Assembly (NCBI RefSeq): GCF_019038595.1 | Contig: NZ_JAHOPF010000001.1 | Coordinates: forward strand, 248,001 to 312,000 | Length of the DNA stretch: 64,000 nt | Origin: Kaistella soli | Lineage (GTDB): Bacteria; Bacteroidota; Bacteroidia; Flavobacteriales; Weeksellaceae | Reading direction: 5' to 3' | Shown: piece by piece, positions 51,166 to 58,275 of the stretch | Layout: every line of letters starts with the position of its first letter | Numbering within the stretch: position 1 is the stretch's first letter | Translations under genes and position numbers: made by a program | The notes under the pieces: model-generated | What the model was told of the DNA's origin: nothing | Seen by the model: the letters and a program-made list of their open reading frames with translations, nothing else | The model's database searches: none

Positions 51166-51169
51166 TTTG
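51162..51169 (+). promoter_or_regulatory. Predicted -7 box (TATATTTG) of the SatD-DUF3307 pair
   Basis: TATATTTG matches TAnnTTTG and ends 4 bases before the SatD ATG, so the transcript would be leaderless or nearly so. It overlaps the proximal inverted repeat. Confidence 0.45.
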
Positions 51170-51173
51170 TAAA

Positions 51174-51779
51174 ATGATTGCCATTATAACCGGGGATATT
51201 ATCAATTCTCAAAAAAATGATTCTGAACTGTGGCTTCCTAAACTGAAAAATCTTTTAGGAAGCTGGTCAGCAACACCGGAAAACTGGGAAGTGTACCGCG
51301 GAGATGAGTTTCAGGTTAAATGTTGTGTTGATGAGGTTTTTCGGAAATGTTTAGTCATTAAATCTTTAATCAGAACTTTTGAAAATTTAGACGTTAGACT
51401 GGCAATCGGAATAGGAAACGAAGTTTTTTTATCTGAAAAAATAACCGAATCAAACGGTTCAGCGTATGTTAATTCCGGAAGACTTTTAAACGATATCAAA
51501 GCAGAAGGAAAAACTTTGGCGATTAAAACCGAAAACGATAAAGTGAACCGCGATCTCAATATCCTTTTTAAATGGGCTTCCATCGATTTTGATAACTGGA
51601 CCGTAGCAACGGCAGAAATAATTCACCGGTTGCTCACCAACTCTGAACTCACTCAGGATGAACTGGCGAAAGATTTTAATATTACCCAATCATCGGTCAG
51701 TCAAAGAGTTAAACGATCCAATTATGATCTTATTCACGAAACAGATCTATATTTCAGAAAAAAAATAACAGAACTGTAA
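51174..51779 (+). CDS. SatD family protein with C-terminal helix-turn-helix
   Basis: 201 residues. Residues 1-110 show a series like class III nucleotide cyclases: Asp8 in TGDIINS, YRGDEFQV at 41-48, VRLAIGIGNEV at 74-84 and SAYVNSGRLL at 96-105 (compare the cyclase patterns GDGF, R-x-GIHTGE and VN-x-AARL). Residues 158-181 form a clear helix-turn-helix (LTQDELAKDFNITQSSVSQR). The protein is thus a probable nucleotide-related DNA-binding regulator. Whether it has cyclase activity is unknown. The stop codon overlaps the next start by one base (TAATG), so the DUF3307 protein is translationally coupled. Inverted repeats upstream suggest autoregulation. Confidence 0.82.
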   Translation: MIAIITGDIINSQKNDSELWLPKLKNLLGSWSATPENWEVYRGDEFQVKCCVDEVFRKCLVIKSLIRTFENLDVRLAIGIGNEVFLSEKITESNGSAYVNSGRLLNDIKAEGKTLAIKTENDKVNRDLNILFKWASIDFDNWTVATAEIIHRLLTNSELTQDELAKDFNITQSSVSQRVKRSNYDLIHETDLYFRKKITEL

Positions 51780-52480
51780 TGATTTTTATTCCCCTCATAT
51801 TAGCGCATCTATTGGGAGATTTTCTTCTCCAGCCAAATTCATGGGTTGCTGATAAAGAGAGAAAAAAAGCCGGAAGTATTTATTTATATCTCCACGTGCT
51901 GGTTCATACCGTTTTTTCTTTCGTTTTTTTGTGGGATTTAAACCTTTGGTGGATCGCCGTGATTATTGGCGTGACGCATTTTCTAATCGACTGGATCAAA
52001 CTCAGCTTTCAAAATCACAAAACAAAAAGAACGTGGTTTTTTGTGGATCAGCTGCTGCATGTTGCCGTAATATCAGTATTATCAGTGATTTATTTTCCTT
52101 ATTTCAGATGGGAAGATTTCTTCAATCCGGAAAATTTAAAACTGCTTACTGCCGCTGTATTCTTAACCGTTCCTTCTTCAATATTAATTAAAACTTTAAT
52201 CTCGATCTGGACGCCGGTTACTGTTGAACACAGCAAATTACAGACTGAATCTCTCGTCAACGCAGGTAAATATATCGGTATTTTAGAACGGCTTTTGGTT
52301 TTTGTGTTTATCGTTGTAAACCATTGGGAAGGCGTGGGTTTTATGATTGCCGCGAAATCGGTTTTCAGATTCAGCGATTTGGCAGAAGCGAAGCAGCGTA
52401 AACTCACAGAATACGTTTTGATAGGAACATTACTGAGTTTTGGAATTGCTGTGATAACAGGAATTTTAGTTAAAATTTAA
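51779..52480 (+). CDS. DUF3307 integral membrane protein
   Basis: 233 residues, about six hydrophobic segments. Polar residues recur four apart inside or next to the first helices: His10-Asp14 (AHLLGD), His39-His43 (HVLVH), His67-Asp71 (HFLID) and Asp90-His94 (DQLLH). Such paired His/Asp positions suggest a metal site within the membrane, as in several membrane hydrolases and transporters; this is inference. It overlaps the SatD gene by one base, so the two proteins act together. The family has no known function to my knowledge. Confidence 0.82.
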   Translation: MIFIPLILAHLLGDFLLQPNSWVADKERKKAGSIYLYLHVLVHTVFSFVFLWDLNLWWIAVIIGVTHFLIDWIKLSFQNHKTKRTWFFVDQLLHVAVISVLSVIYFPYFRWEDFFNPENLKLLTAAVFLTVPSSILIKTLISIWTPVTVEHSKLQTESLVNAGKYIGILERLLVFVFIVVNHWEGVGFMIAAKSVFRFSDLAEAKQRKLTEYVLIGTLLSFGIAVITGILVKI

Positions 52481-52518
52481 GTGAAAAGAATAAAAATAAA
52501 ATCAAATAAAAAGTAAAA

Positions 52519-53238
52519 ATGACAAAAGGAGCAATGCTTTATGAAGGAAAAGCAAAACAGGTCTTCGAAACGGATCATCCGGATGAAGTGATTGTACGTT
52601 TCAAAGATGATGCAACCGCTTTCAACGCACAGAAAAAAGGAAGTGTAGATTTGAAAGGAGAAATGAATAACGCCATTACAACGCTGATTTTCGAATATTT
52701 AAATGAAAAAGGAATTCCAACTCATTTCATTAAAAAAATCGATGAAAGAGAGCAGCTGGTGAAAAAAGTACATATTATTCCGTTAGAAATGGTGGTCAGA
52801 AATTACTCCGCCGGAAGTATGGCTCAAAGACTTGGAGTTGAGGAAGGCATTAAATCGCCGGTAACCATCTTCGATATCTGCTACAAAAAAGATGAACTGG
52901 GTGATCCGTTAATCAACGATCATCACGCGGTTTTTCTTGGCGCTGCGACTTATGATGAGCTTGATGAAATGTACGAGCTTACTTCCGATATCAATGATAT
53001 CCTGATCGATCTCTTCGATAAAATGAATATCATACTCGTTGATTTCAAAATAGAATTAGGGAAAACCTCCGACGGACAAATTATTCTGGCTGACGAAATT
53101 TCTCCTGATACCTGCAGGCTTTGGGATAAAGATACCATGAAAAAACTCGATAAAGACCGTTTCAGAAGGGATTTGGGCGGAGTTACCGAAGCTTATGTTG
53201 AGATCTACGAAAGATTGAAAAAAGTTTTGAACAAATAA
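52519..53238 (+). CDS. purC: SAICAR synthase
   Basis: Joins aspartate to CAIR in purine synthesis, using ATP. 239 residues, the usual length of the bacterial single-domain form. Motifs: [12 protein letters not shown] near 7-18, [14 protein letters not shown] near 26-39, [14 protein letters not shown] near 90-103, and [12 protein letters not shown] near 192-203. It lies 38 bases after the DUF3307 gene and 22 bases before purF on the same strand. Confidence 0.97.
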   Translation: MTKGAMLYEGKAKQVFETDHPDEVIVRFKDDATAFNAQKKGSVDLKGEMNNAITTLIFEYLNEKGIPTHFIKKIDEREQLVKKVHIIPLEMVVRNYSAGSMAQRLGVEEGIKSPVTIFDICYKKDELGDPLINDHHAVFLGAATYDELDEMYELTSDINDILIDLFDKMNIILVDFKIELGKTSDGQIILADEISPDTCRLWDKDTMKKLDKDRFRRDLGGVTEAYVEIYERLKKVLNK

Positions 53239-53260
53239 TTTTTTTGGAGAAAAGTAAAAA

Positions 53261-54751
53261 ATGAAAGATTTACAACGACACAGAGATGATTATTTAAACC
53301 AGTTTAAAGAAAGAACATACGGAAGAAATCTGCTGAAAACAGAAGACGTTTTTGATGCTCCGTCGGAAGAATGCGGGATTTTCGGGATGTATTCCGATAC
53401 TGATCTGGATACATTTTCGCTTTCCCAGTTCGGCCTTTTTGCACTGCAGCACCGCGGCCAGGAAGCTTGCGGAATTTCTGTGATGAAAAACGGAAAGATT
53501 TTCAATATTAAAGATGAAGGTTTGGTGCTTGATGTTTATAAAAACATCCGCGAACCAGAAACTTTTATGGGAAATTCAGCAATCGGGCATACCAGATATA
53601 CGACCGCAGGTGACAAGAAGAAGTACAATTTCCAGCCATTTTTTGCGAAGAATGAGTATGATCAGATTATCCTGTCCATCGCACATAACGGAAATTTAAC
53701 CAATGCTGACGAACTCAAAAAAGAACTGGAGGCAGAAGGTGTGGTTTTCAAAGCAACTTCGGATTCGGAAGTGATCTTAAGGCTGATTCAGAAAAACCTG
53801 GATTTAGGCTTAAGAGGCGCCATTAAAGCAACCATGGAAAAAATTGAAGGTGCATATTCAGTGGTTGGAATGACGAGAAATAAATTTTTTGCTTTCCGCG
53901 ATTTTCACGGAATCCGTCCTTTGGTTTTAGGAGCAATTGATGAAAAAACTTTTGTCGCGGCTTCAGAATCTGTTGCTTTAGACGCGGTAGGTGCACAATA
54001 TGTGAGAGACATTTTGCCCGGAGAAATTGTCTATACCAGTGAAAATGAAAAAGGCCTGAAATCGTTTTTAGTTAAAGAAAACTGCGAAAACAGGATCTGC
54101 GCTTTCGAATATATTTATTTTGCCAGACCCGATTCCACTTTGGAAGGAATCAATGTTCATGAAATCCGCGAAAAATCCGGTATGAAAATCTGGGAGCAGG
54201 CTCCTGTGGAAGCTGATATTGTAATTGGTGTTCCCGATTCTGGAGTTCCGGCGGCGATTGGTTTTTCCATTGCGTCAGGCATTCCTTTCCGGCCGGTTCT
54301 GATTAAAAACCGTTATATCGGCAGAAGTTTTATTGTCCCGACTCAGGAAATGAGGGAAAGAATTGTCAACTTAAAACTTAATCCGATTGTTTCAGAAATA
54401 AAAGGGAAAAGGGTAGTGATCATCGATGATTCCATTGTTCGGGGAACAACTTCGAAACGTTTGGTTAAAATTCTGAAAGAAGCCGGAGTCAAAGAAATTC
54501 ATTTCCGAAGTGTTTCACCGCCCATTATTGCACCGTGCTATCTGGGAATTGATACACCTTCAAAAAAAGATTTAATCTCCGCAAATATGACAGTTGAGGA
54601 ATTAAGGGATTATCTTGGCGTAGATTCACTGGAATTTTTAAGTATGGATAATCTCAAAGTTATTTTGGGAAGTTCTAGCCACTGTTTTGGCTGTTTTACG
54701 GAAGTGTACCCGGTACCCGCAGGTCCGAGTCCTGATTATACAGATGAATAA
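53261..54751 (+). CDS. purF: Amidophosphoribosyltransferase
   Basis: First enzyme of purine synthesis: makes phosphoribosylamine from PRPP and glutamine. 496 residues. The N-terminal nucleophile is Cys38 in EECGIFG, preceded by a 37-residue propeptide that is expected to be cut off. The PRPP loop VVIIDDSIVRGTTS is near 386-399. The C-terminal SSHCFGCF offers cysteines for the 4Fe-4S cluster of the Bacillus-type enzyme. It ends the purC-purF pair and is followed by a strong terminator. Confidence 0.97.
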   Translation: MKDLQRHRDDYLNQFKERTYGRNLLKTEDVFDAPSEECGIFGMYSDTDLDTFSLSQFGLFALQHRGQEACGISVMKNGKIFNIKDEGLVLDVYKNIREPETFMGNSAIGHTRYTTAGDKKKYNFQPFFAKNEYDQIILSIAHNGNLTNADELKKELEAEGVVFKATSDSEVILRLIQKNLDLGLRGAIKATMEKIEGAYSVVGMTRNKFFAFRDFHGIRPLVLGAIDEKTFVAASESVALDAVGAQYVRDILPGEIVYTSENEKGLKSFLVKENCENRICAFEYIYFARPDSTLEGINVHEIREKSGMKIWEQAPVEADIVIGVPDSGVPAAIGFSIASGIPFRPVLIKNRYIGRSFIVPTQEMRERIVNLKLNPIVSEIKGKRVVIIDDSIVRGTTSKRLVKILKEAGVKEIHFRSVSPPIIAPCYLGIDTPSKKDLISANMTVEELRDYLGVDSLEFLSMDNLKVILGSSSHCFGCFTEVYPVPAGPSPDYTDE

Positions 54752-54755
54752 AATA

Positions 54756-54787
54756 AAAAGGTTGGGAATAATTTCCCAACCTTTTTT
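54756..54787. terminator. Bidirectional terminator between purF and the porin-like gene
   Basis: AAAAGGTTGGGAA pairs perfectly with TTCCCAACCTTTT around TAAT, with T-runs in both directions; it serves two converging genes. Confidence 0.9.
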
Positions 54788-54813
54788 ATATGAATGTAAT
54801 AAGTGTGTGAGTC

Positions 54814-55443
54814 TTAGAATTTGTAAGCCAATCCTACTTGGAATACATTGTTTTTCACTGAATCAGATCCGCTTGGTCTGTCTTTAGCGATATCAGTAAG
54901 ACCTGCTACATATCTTGCAGTTAAGCCTACATTAGGAGTAAAATAGTAACCTGCACCTAAACCAACACCGAAATTAAATCCGTTGATGCTGTCTTTGTAG
55001 TTATCAGATTCTGCTAGAGTTTCTCCAGTTGTTTCGTTTTTCACTTTGTCTTTTGCACTTACAGATAATCCAAATTCAGGACCTGCTTCTAAATAGAAAC
55101 TTGGAGTTGCGTTGTATTGGAACATTACTGGCAATGCGATGTAATCTAAATGAGTTGCAGAAGAAAATTTCTGATTCTGTACTCCGTTTGGAGTTACAAC
55201 ATCCGCATTATAAGTACCTTTTGCACCATACTGAGTATAGATAAGCTCTGGCTGAATGCTGAAGTTTTCTGCTAAAGGAGCATTCATAAATACACCTGCA
55301 TTAAATCCGATTTTTGATTGCTGATCACTTAGTGATGAATCGTTAGAAAGTGAAGATACGTTCATCCCTGCTTTAATACCAAACTGTTGTGCGAATGTCA
55401 ATGAACTCATTGCAACTGCTGCACCTAAAAATAACTTTTTCAT
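54814..55443 (-). CDS. Porin family outer membrane beta-barrel protein
   Basis: 209 residues with a signal peptide (MKKLFLGAAVAMSSLTFAQQ). The mature protein is a regular eight-strand-like barrel (FGIKAGMNVSSLS, KIGFNAGVFMNAPL, FSIQPELIYTQYG, YIALPVMFQYN, FYLEAGPEFGLSVSA, VGLTARYVAGL) ending FQVGLAYKF, with a final aromatic residue. It matches the OmpA-N/PorT-like 'outer membrane beta-barrel' group widespread in Bacteroidota. Codon use is strong and regular, suggesting high expression. The role may be structural; no ligand is known. Confidence 0.9.
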   Translation of the reverse strand: MKKLFLGAAVAMSSLTFAQQFGIKAGMNVSSLSNDSSLSDQQSKIGFNAGVFMNAPLAENFSIQPELIYTQYGAKGTYNADVVTPNGVQNQKFSSATHLDYIALPVMFQYNATPSFYLEAGPEFGLSVSAKDKVKNETTGETLAESDNYKDSINGFNFGVGLGAGYYFTPNVGLTARYVAGLTDIAKDRPSGSDSVKNNVFQVGLAYKF

Positions 55444-55749
55444 AATATTAAATTTTAATTAATTTTTTTGTGAATTTGATAATGGCTATTGGGCTAAAAA
55501 AAATTGTATTGCTAAAATTTGTTTTATTTAAAAAGCCTTGTCAAATTCACGTTTTTAAATTCGTTTTACATGAAGGAGGTGACAAACGCTGTGCCAAAAT
55601 CAATTAATTTAAAGAAAAACTAAACAGCAGTTTAAAATTAAATATGTATAAAAAATTGATTTTCAATTAATTAAAATCAAAAAATATACGAAAGAAAATG
55701 GAGAAAAAATAATCAGTATTATGCTTTGAATAGCTCTGAATTATTGGGA
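55444..55749. other. Intergenic region before the porin-like gene
   Basis: Just over 300 bases without a credible gene. It is AT-rich and carries the 10-mer AAGGAGGTGA at 55573-55582 on the plus strand, described in the findings. I see no clean TAnnTTTG box for the porin-like gene here. Confidence 0.4.
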
Positions 55750-56790
55750 TTAAGCTAAATTCTGGTAAAAATCTAATGTGGAAACGATATTCTGTTCAGG
55801 AACTGAGCAGTCAAACTTACAGCTGCCAATTTTATTAATCAGGGAAAAACTGATATTTCCGTCCGTATTTTTTTTATCATTCTTCATCAGACCAATGATA
55901 TCGGCGGTTGCAAAACTATAGATCGGTATATAAGGATAGAATTTTCTGATGTTTCTGATGATTTCATTTGAAGTCTCTTCGCTGATTAAGTTCTCAAGAA
56001 ATGAAAGCCTGGTTTCGCAGATCATTCCCAGTGCAACCGCTTCACCGTGCGGAATCTGTTGGTTTCTCTGGAGAAATAAACTTTCAAGTGCGTGCCCGAT
56101 CGTGTGTCCGAAATTTAAAGTTTTCCGGATATTCTGTTCCCTAAAATCCATTTCCACCACTTTCTGTTTGATCTTCATTGAAGTTTCGATGAATTGGAAA
56201 ATATCTTCCGGCGTCAGATGTTCTATAGAAATTAAATCGCTCCAGTGTTTTCCGTCCGCAATTAATCCGTGCTTCAGCATTTCCGCAAAACCACTTCTAA
56301 GTTCTTCAAAAGGTAAAGTCAGCAAAAAATCCGGGTAAACAAAAATCTGTTCAGGTTCGGCAAAAGTCCCGATCACGTTTTTAAGAAACTGATGATCAAT
56401 GCCCGTTTTACCTCCAATGGAAGCGTCGCACATTCCTAAAAGTGTCGTCGGAAGATTGATGAATTTAATACCTCTTTTATAAGTGGAAGCTACAAAACCA
56501 CCCAGATCGGTAATCACACCGCCTCCAAGGTTGATCATCAAAGATTTTCTGTCAGCTTTAAATTCGGAGAGTATTTCCCAAAGCTGGGTCGCGGTTTCAA
56601 TGGTTTTGAGTTCTTCTCCGGCTTCAATTTCAATAATTTCGAAAGGGATTTCGGTTTCCAGATTGCCCAAAAGCGCGGGAAGACAATATTCATGTGTATG
56701 TTCATCAACCAGAATAAAAAGTTGAGAAGGTTTTAGCCCTTCTATAAAAATGTTGAGCTGAGAAAAATTCTGGTCTAAAACTGTAATCAT
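55750..56790 (-). CDS. aroB: 3-dehydroquinate synthase
   Basis: Second step of the shikimate pathway: NAD+- and metal-dependent cyclisation of DAHP. 346 residues. Motifs: VLDQNFSQL at the start, NLGGGVITDLGGFVASTYKRGI near 86-107, INLPTTLLGMCDASIGGKTGID near 109-130 and the metal-ligand NFGHTIGHALE near 225-235 (His). aroE is in this window as well, but far away. Divergent from the proline dehydrogenase gene. Confidence 0.95.
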   Translation of the reverse strand: MITVLDQNFSQLNIFIEGLKPSQLFILVDEHTHEYCLPALLGNLETEIPFEIIEIEAGEELKTIETATQLWEILSEFKADRKSLMINLGGGVITDLGGFVASTYKRGIKFINLPTTLLGMCDASIGGKTGIDHQFLKNVIGTFAEPEQIFVYPDFLLTLPFEELRSGFAEMLKHGLIADGKHWSDLISIEHLTPEDIFQFIETSMKIKQKVVEMDFREQNIRKTLNFGHTIGHALESLFLQRNQQIPHGEAVALGMICETRLSFLENLISEETSNEIIRNIRKFYPYIPIYSFATADIIGLMKNDKKNTDGNISFSLINKIGSCKFDCSVPEQNIVSTLDFYQNLA

Positions 56791-56806
56791 ATCATGAAAT
56801 TTGTCA

Positions 56807-56836
56807 CAAAATTAAACTATAAATTCGTTTTTTCAA
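56807..56836 (-). promoter_or_regulatory. aroB: Predicted promoter of aroB (TTG-N19-TAATTTTG)
   Basis: Minus strand TTG (56836-56834), 19 bases, then TAATTTTG (56814-56807), 17 bases before the ATG. Together with the divergent box at 56852-56859 it fills the short gap between the two genes. Confidence 0.45.
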
Positions 56837-56851
56837 TTCATATAGTATCGT

Positions 56852-56859
56852 TAAATTTG
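56852..56859 (+). promoter_or_regulatory. Predicted -7 box (TAAATTTG) of the proline dehydrogenase gene
   Basis: Plus strand TAAATTTG, 18 bases before the chosen ATG. The frame is open back to 56794, but that start would lie upstream of this promoter and inside the aroB promoter. Confidence 0.5.
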
Positions 56860-56877
56860 CTTAATTTAAAATTACCC

Positions 56878-58044
56878 ATGAGCATTTTCAACAATACCCA
56901 AATTGCGTTCGCCGACAAATCCGATTCACAACTCAGAAAAGCATACTGGATGTTCAAAGCCATTGAGCAGCCGGTTGTAACAAAATTGGGAATTTCTGTA
57001 CTTAATTTTACCGTAGAGAAAAATTTTCCTTTTGTGACCGGAGTGGTTAAACAAACTTTGTTTGAGCAGTTTTGTGGCGGCGAAACCCGCGAGGAAAGCA
57101 TGAAAGTGGTAAAGCAGATGTTTAAACATCACGTCGGAAGTATTTTCGATTATGCAATTGAAGGTAAAGCCGAAGAAAGTGTTTTTGACGATACCTGTGA
57201 AGAAATTAAGCAAAACATCAAATTTGCTGAAGGAAATCCGGCGATCCCGTTTGTGGTTTTTAAACCAACCGGTTTCGGACGGATTGAAATTTATGAAGAA
57301 GTAGGAAAAAAGGTTGAACTGACGGCTTCCCAAAAAGAGGAATGGGCTAGAGTAGTGAGAAGATATGAGGAAGTTTGTAAGATGGCATTTGACAGAAATG
57401 TAGTATTGATGATTGATGCCGAAGACAGCTGGATGCAGGATGCGACCGATGATCTGGTGAACGAAATGATGGAAAAATTCAACAGAGAAAAAGCCATTGT
57501 TTGGAATACCATTCAGATGTACCGAACTGGCAGATTGGAGTATCTCGCGAAAGATTTAGAAAGAGCAAAAGCGAAAAACTATTTCCTGGGCTATAAATTT
57601 GTCCGCGGAGCGTATATGGAAAAAGAAAGGGAACGCGCAGCAGCGATGAATTATCCTGATCCGATTCAGCCAACCAAGCAGGCTTCTGACGACAACTATA
57701 ATGCAGCGATTGATTTTGTGTTGAACAATTTAGACGTTGTTTCCGCATTTTTCGGTACCCACAACGAAAAATCTACCGAACTGGTTATGGATAAAATGAA
57801 AGCGATGGGTTTACCTCACGATCATCATCAGATTTATTTTGGACAGCTTTACGGAATGAGCGATAATATTACTTATTATCTCGGTGCAGAAAAATACAAT
57901 GTCTGCAAGTATCTTCCTTATGGTCCGGTGAAGGATGTTGTACCTTACCTTACAAGACGGGCCCAGGAAAATACTTCAGTTGCCGGCCAAACCGGCAGAG
58001 AACTTGGACTGATTGATAAAGAACTGAAAAGAAGAAAAAAGTAA
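56878..58044 (+). CDS. Proline dehydrogenase
   Basis: Flavin-dependent oxidation of proline to pyrroline-5-carboxylate. 388 residues from the chosen start, fitting the single-domain, PutA-unlike form. Visible family stretches: VLMIDAEDSWMQD near 179, NTIQMYRTGRLEYL near 210, FLGYKFVRGAYMEKERERA near 238 (flavin and substrate arginine region), AFFGTHNEKS near 290 and CKYLPYGPVKDVVPYLTRRAQEN near 342. No separate pyrroline-carboxylate dehydrogenase is seen nearby. The start at 56794 is rejected because it lies across both promoters. Confidence 0.93.
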   Translation: MSIFNNTQIAFADKSDSQLRKAYWMFKAIEQPVVTKLGISVLNFTVEKNFPFVTGVVKQTLFEQFCGGETREESMKVVKQMFKHHVGSIFDYAIEGKAEESVFDDTCEEIKQNIKFAEGNPAIPFVVFKPTGFGRIEIYEEVGKKVELTASQKEEWARVVRRYEEVCKMAFDRNVVLMIDAEDSWMQDATDDLVNEMMEKFNREKAIVWNTIQMYRTGRLEYLAKDLERAKAKNYFLGYKFVRGAYMEKERERAAAMNYPDPIQPTKQASDDNYNAAIDFVLNNLDVVSAFFGTHNEKSTELVMDKMKAMGLPHDHHQIYFGQLYGMSDNITYYLGAEKYNVCKYLPYGPVKDVVPYLTRRAQENTSVAGQTGRELGLIDKELKRRKK

Positions 58045-58104
58045 AGGCAGGTTCTATAAGAACGGGCAAGCAGTTTGGGTTTTTTTTCAGACAATAATAT
58101 AAAT

Positions 58105-58126
58105 AAACGGGCTTTTGCCCGTTTTT
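58105..58126 (+). terminator. Terminator of the proline dehydrogenase gene
   Basis: AAACGGGC pairs with GCCCGTTT around TTTT, followed by T. Confidence 0.8.
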
Positions 58127-58211
58127 GTTTTTAAAATCATCCTTTTAGTTGGTATTCACAGCAAAATTTTTACGGACCAAGAGTTACTTATCAACGCTGT
58201 ATTTTTTTCAT

Positions 58212-58219
58212 TAAATTTG
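58212..58219 (+). promoter_or_regulatory. priA: Predicted -7 box (TAAATTTG) of priA
   Basis: TAAATTTG, 57 bases before the TTG start. Between them an out-of-frame ATG at 58223 opens a reading frame of 11 codons that ends before the gene. Confidence 0.45.
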
Positions 58220-58275
58220 TCCATGAAAACGGATCCGAGAGATTCTGATTTAACTTAAATCCCCAAATTTCAAAC

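Noticed and set aside
55561-55615. 15-codon frame starting ATGAAGGAGGTGAC
   Set aside because: The Shine-Dalgarno-like bases are inside the frame and not before it, and nothing supports a peptide.
56794-56877. Upstream start for proline dehydrogenase
   Set aside because: It would lie across the predicted promoters of aroB and of the gene itself.
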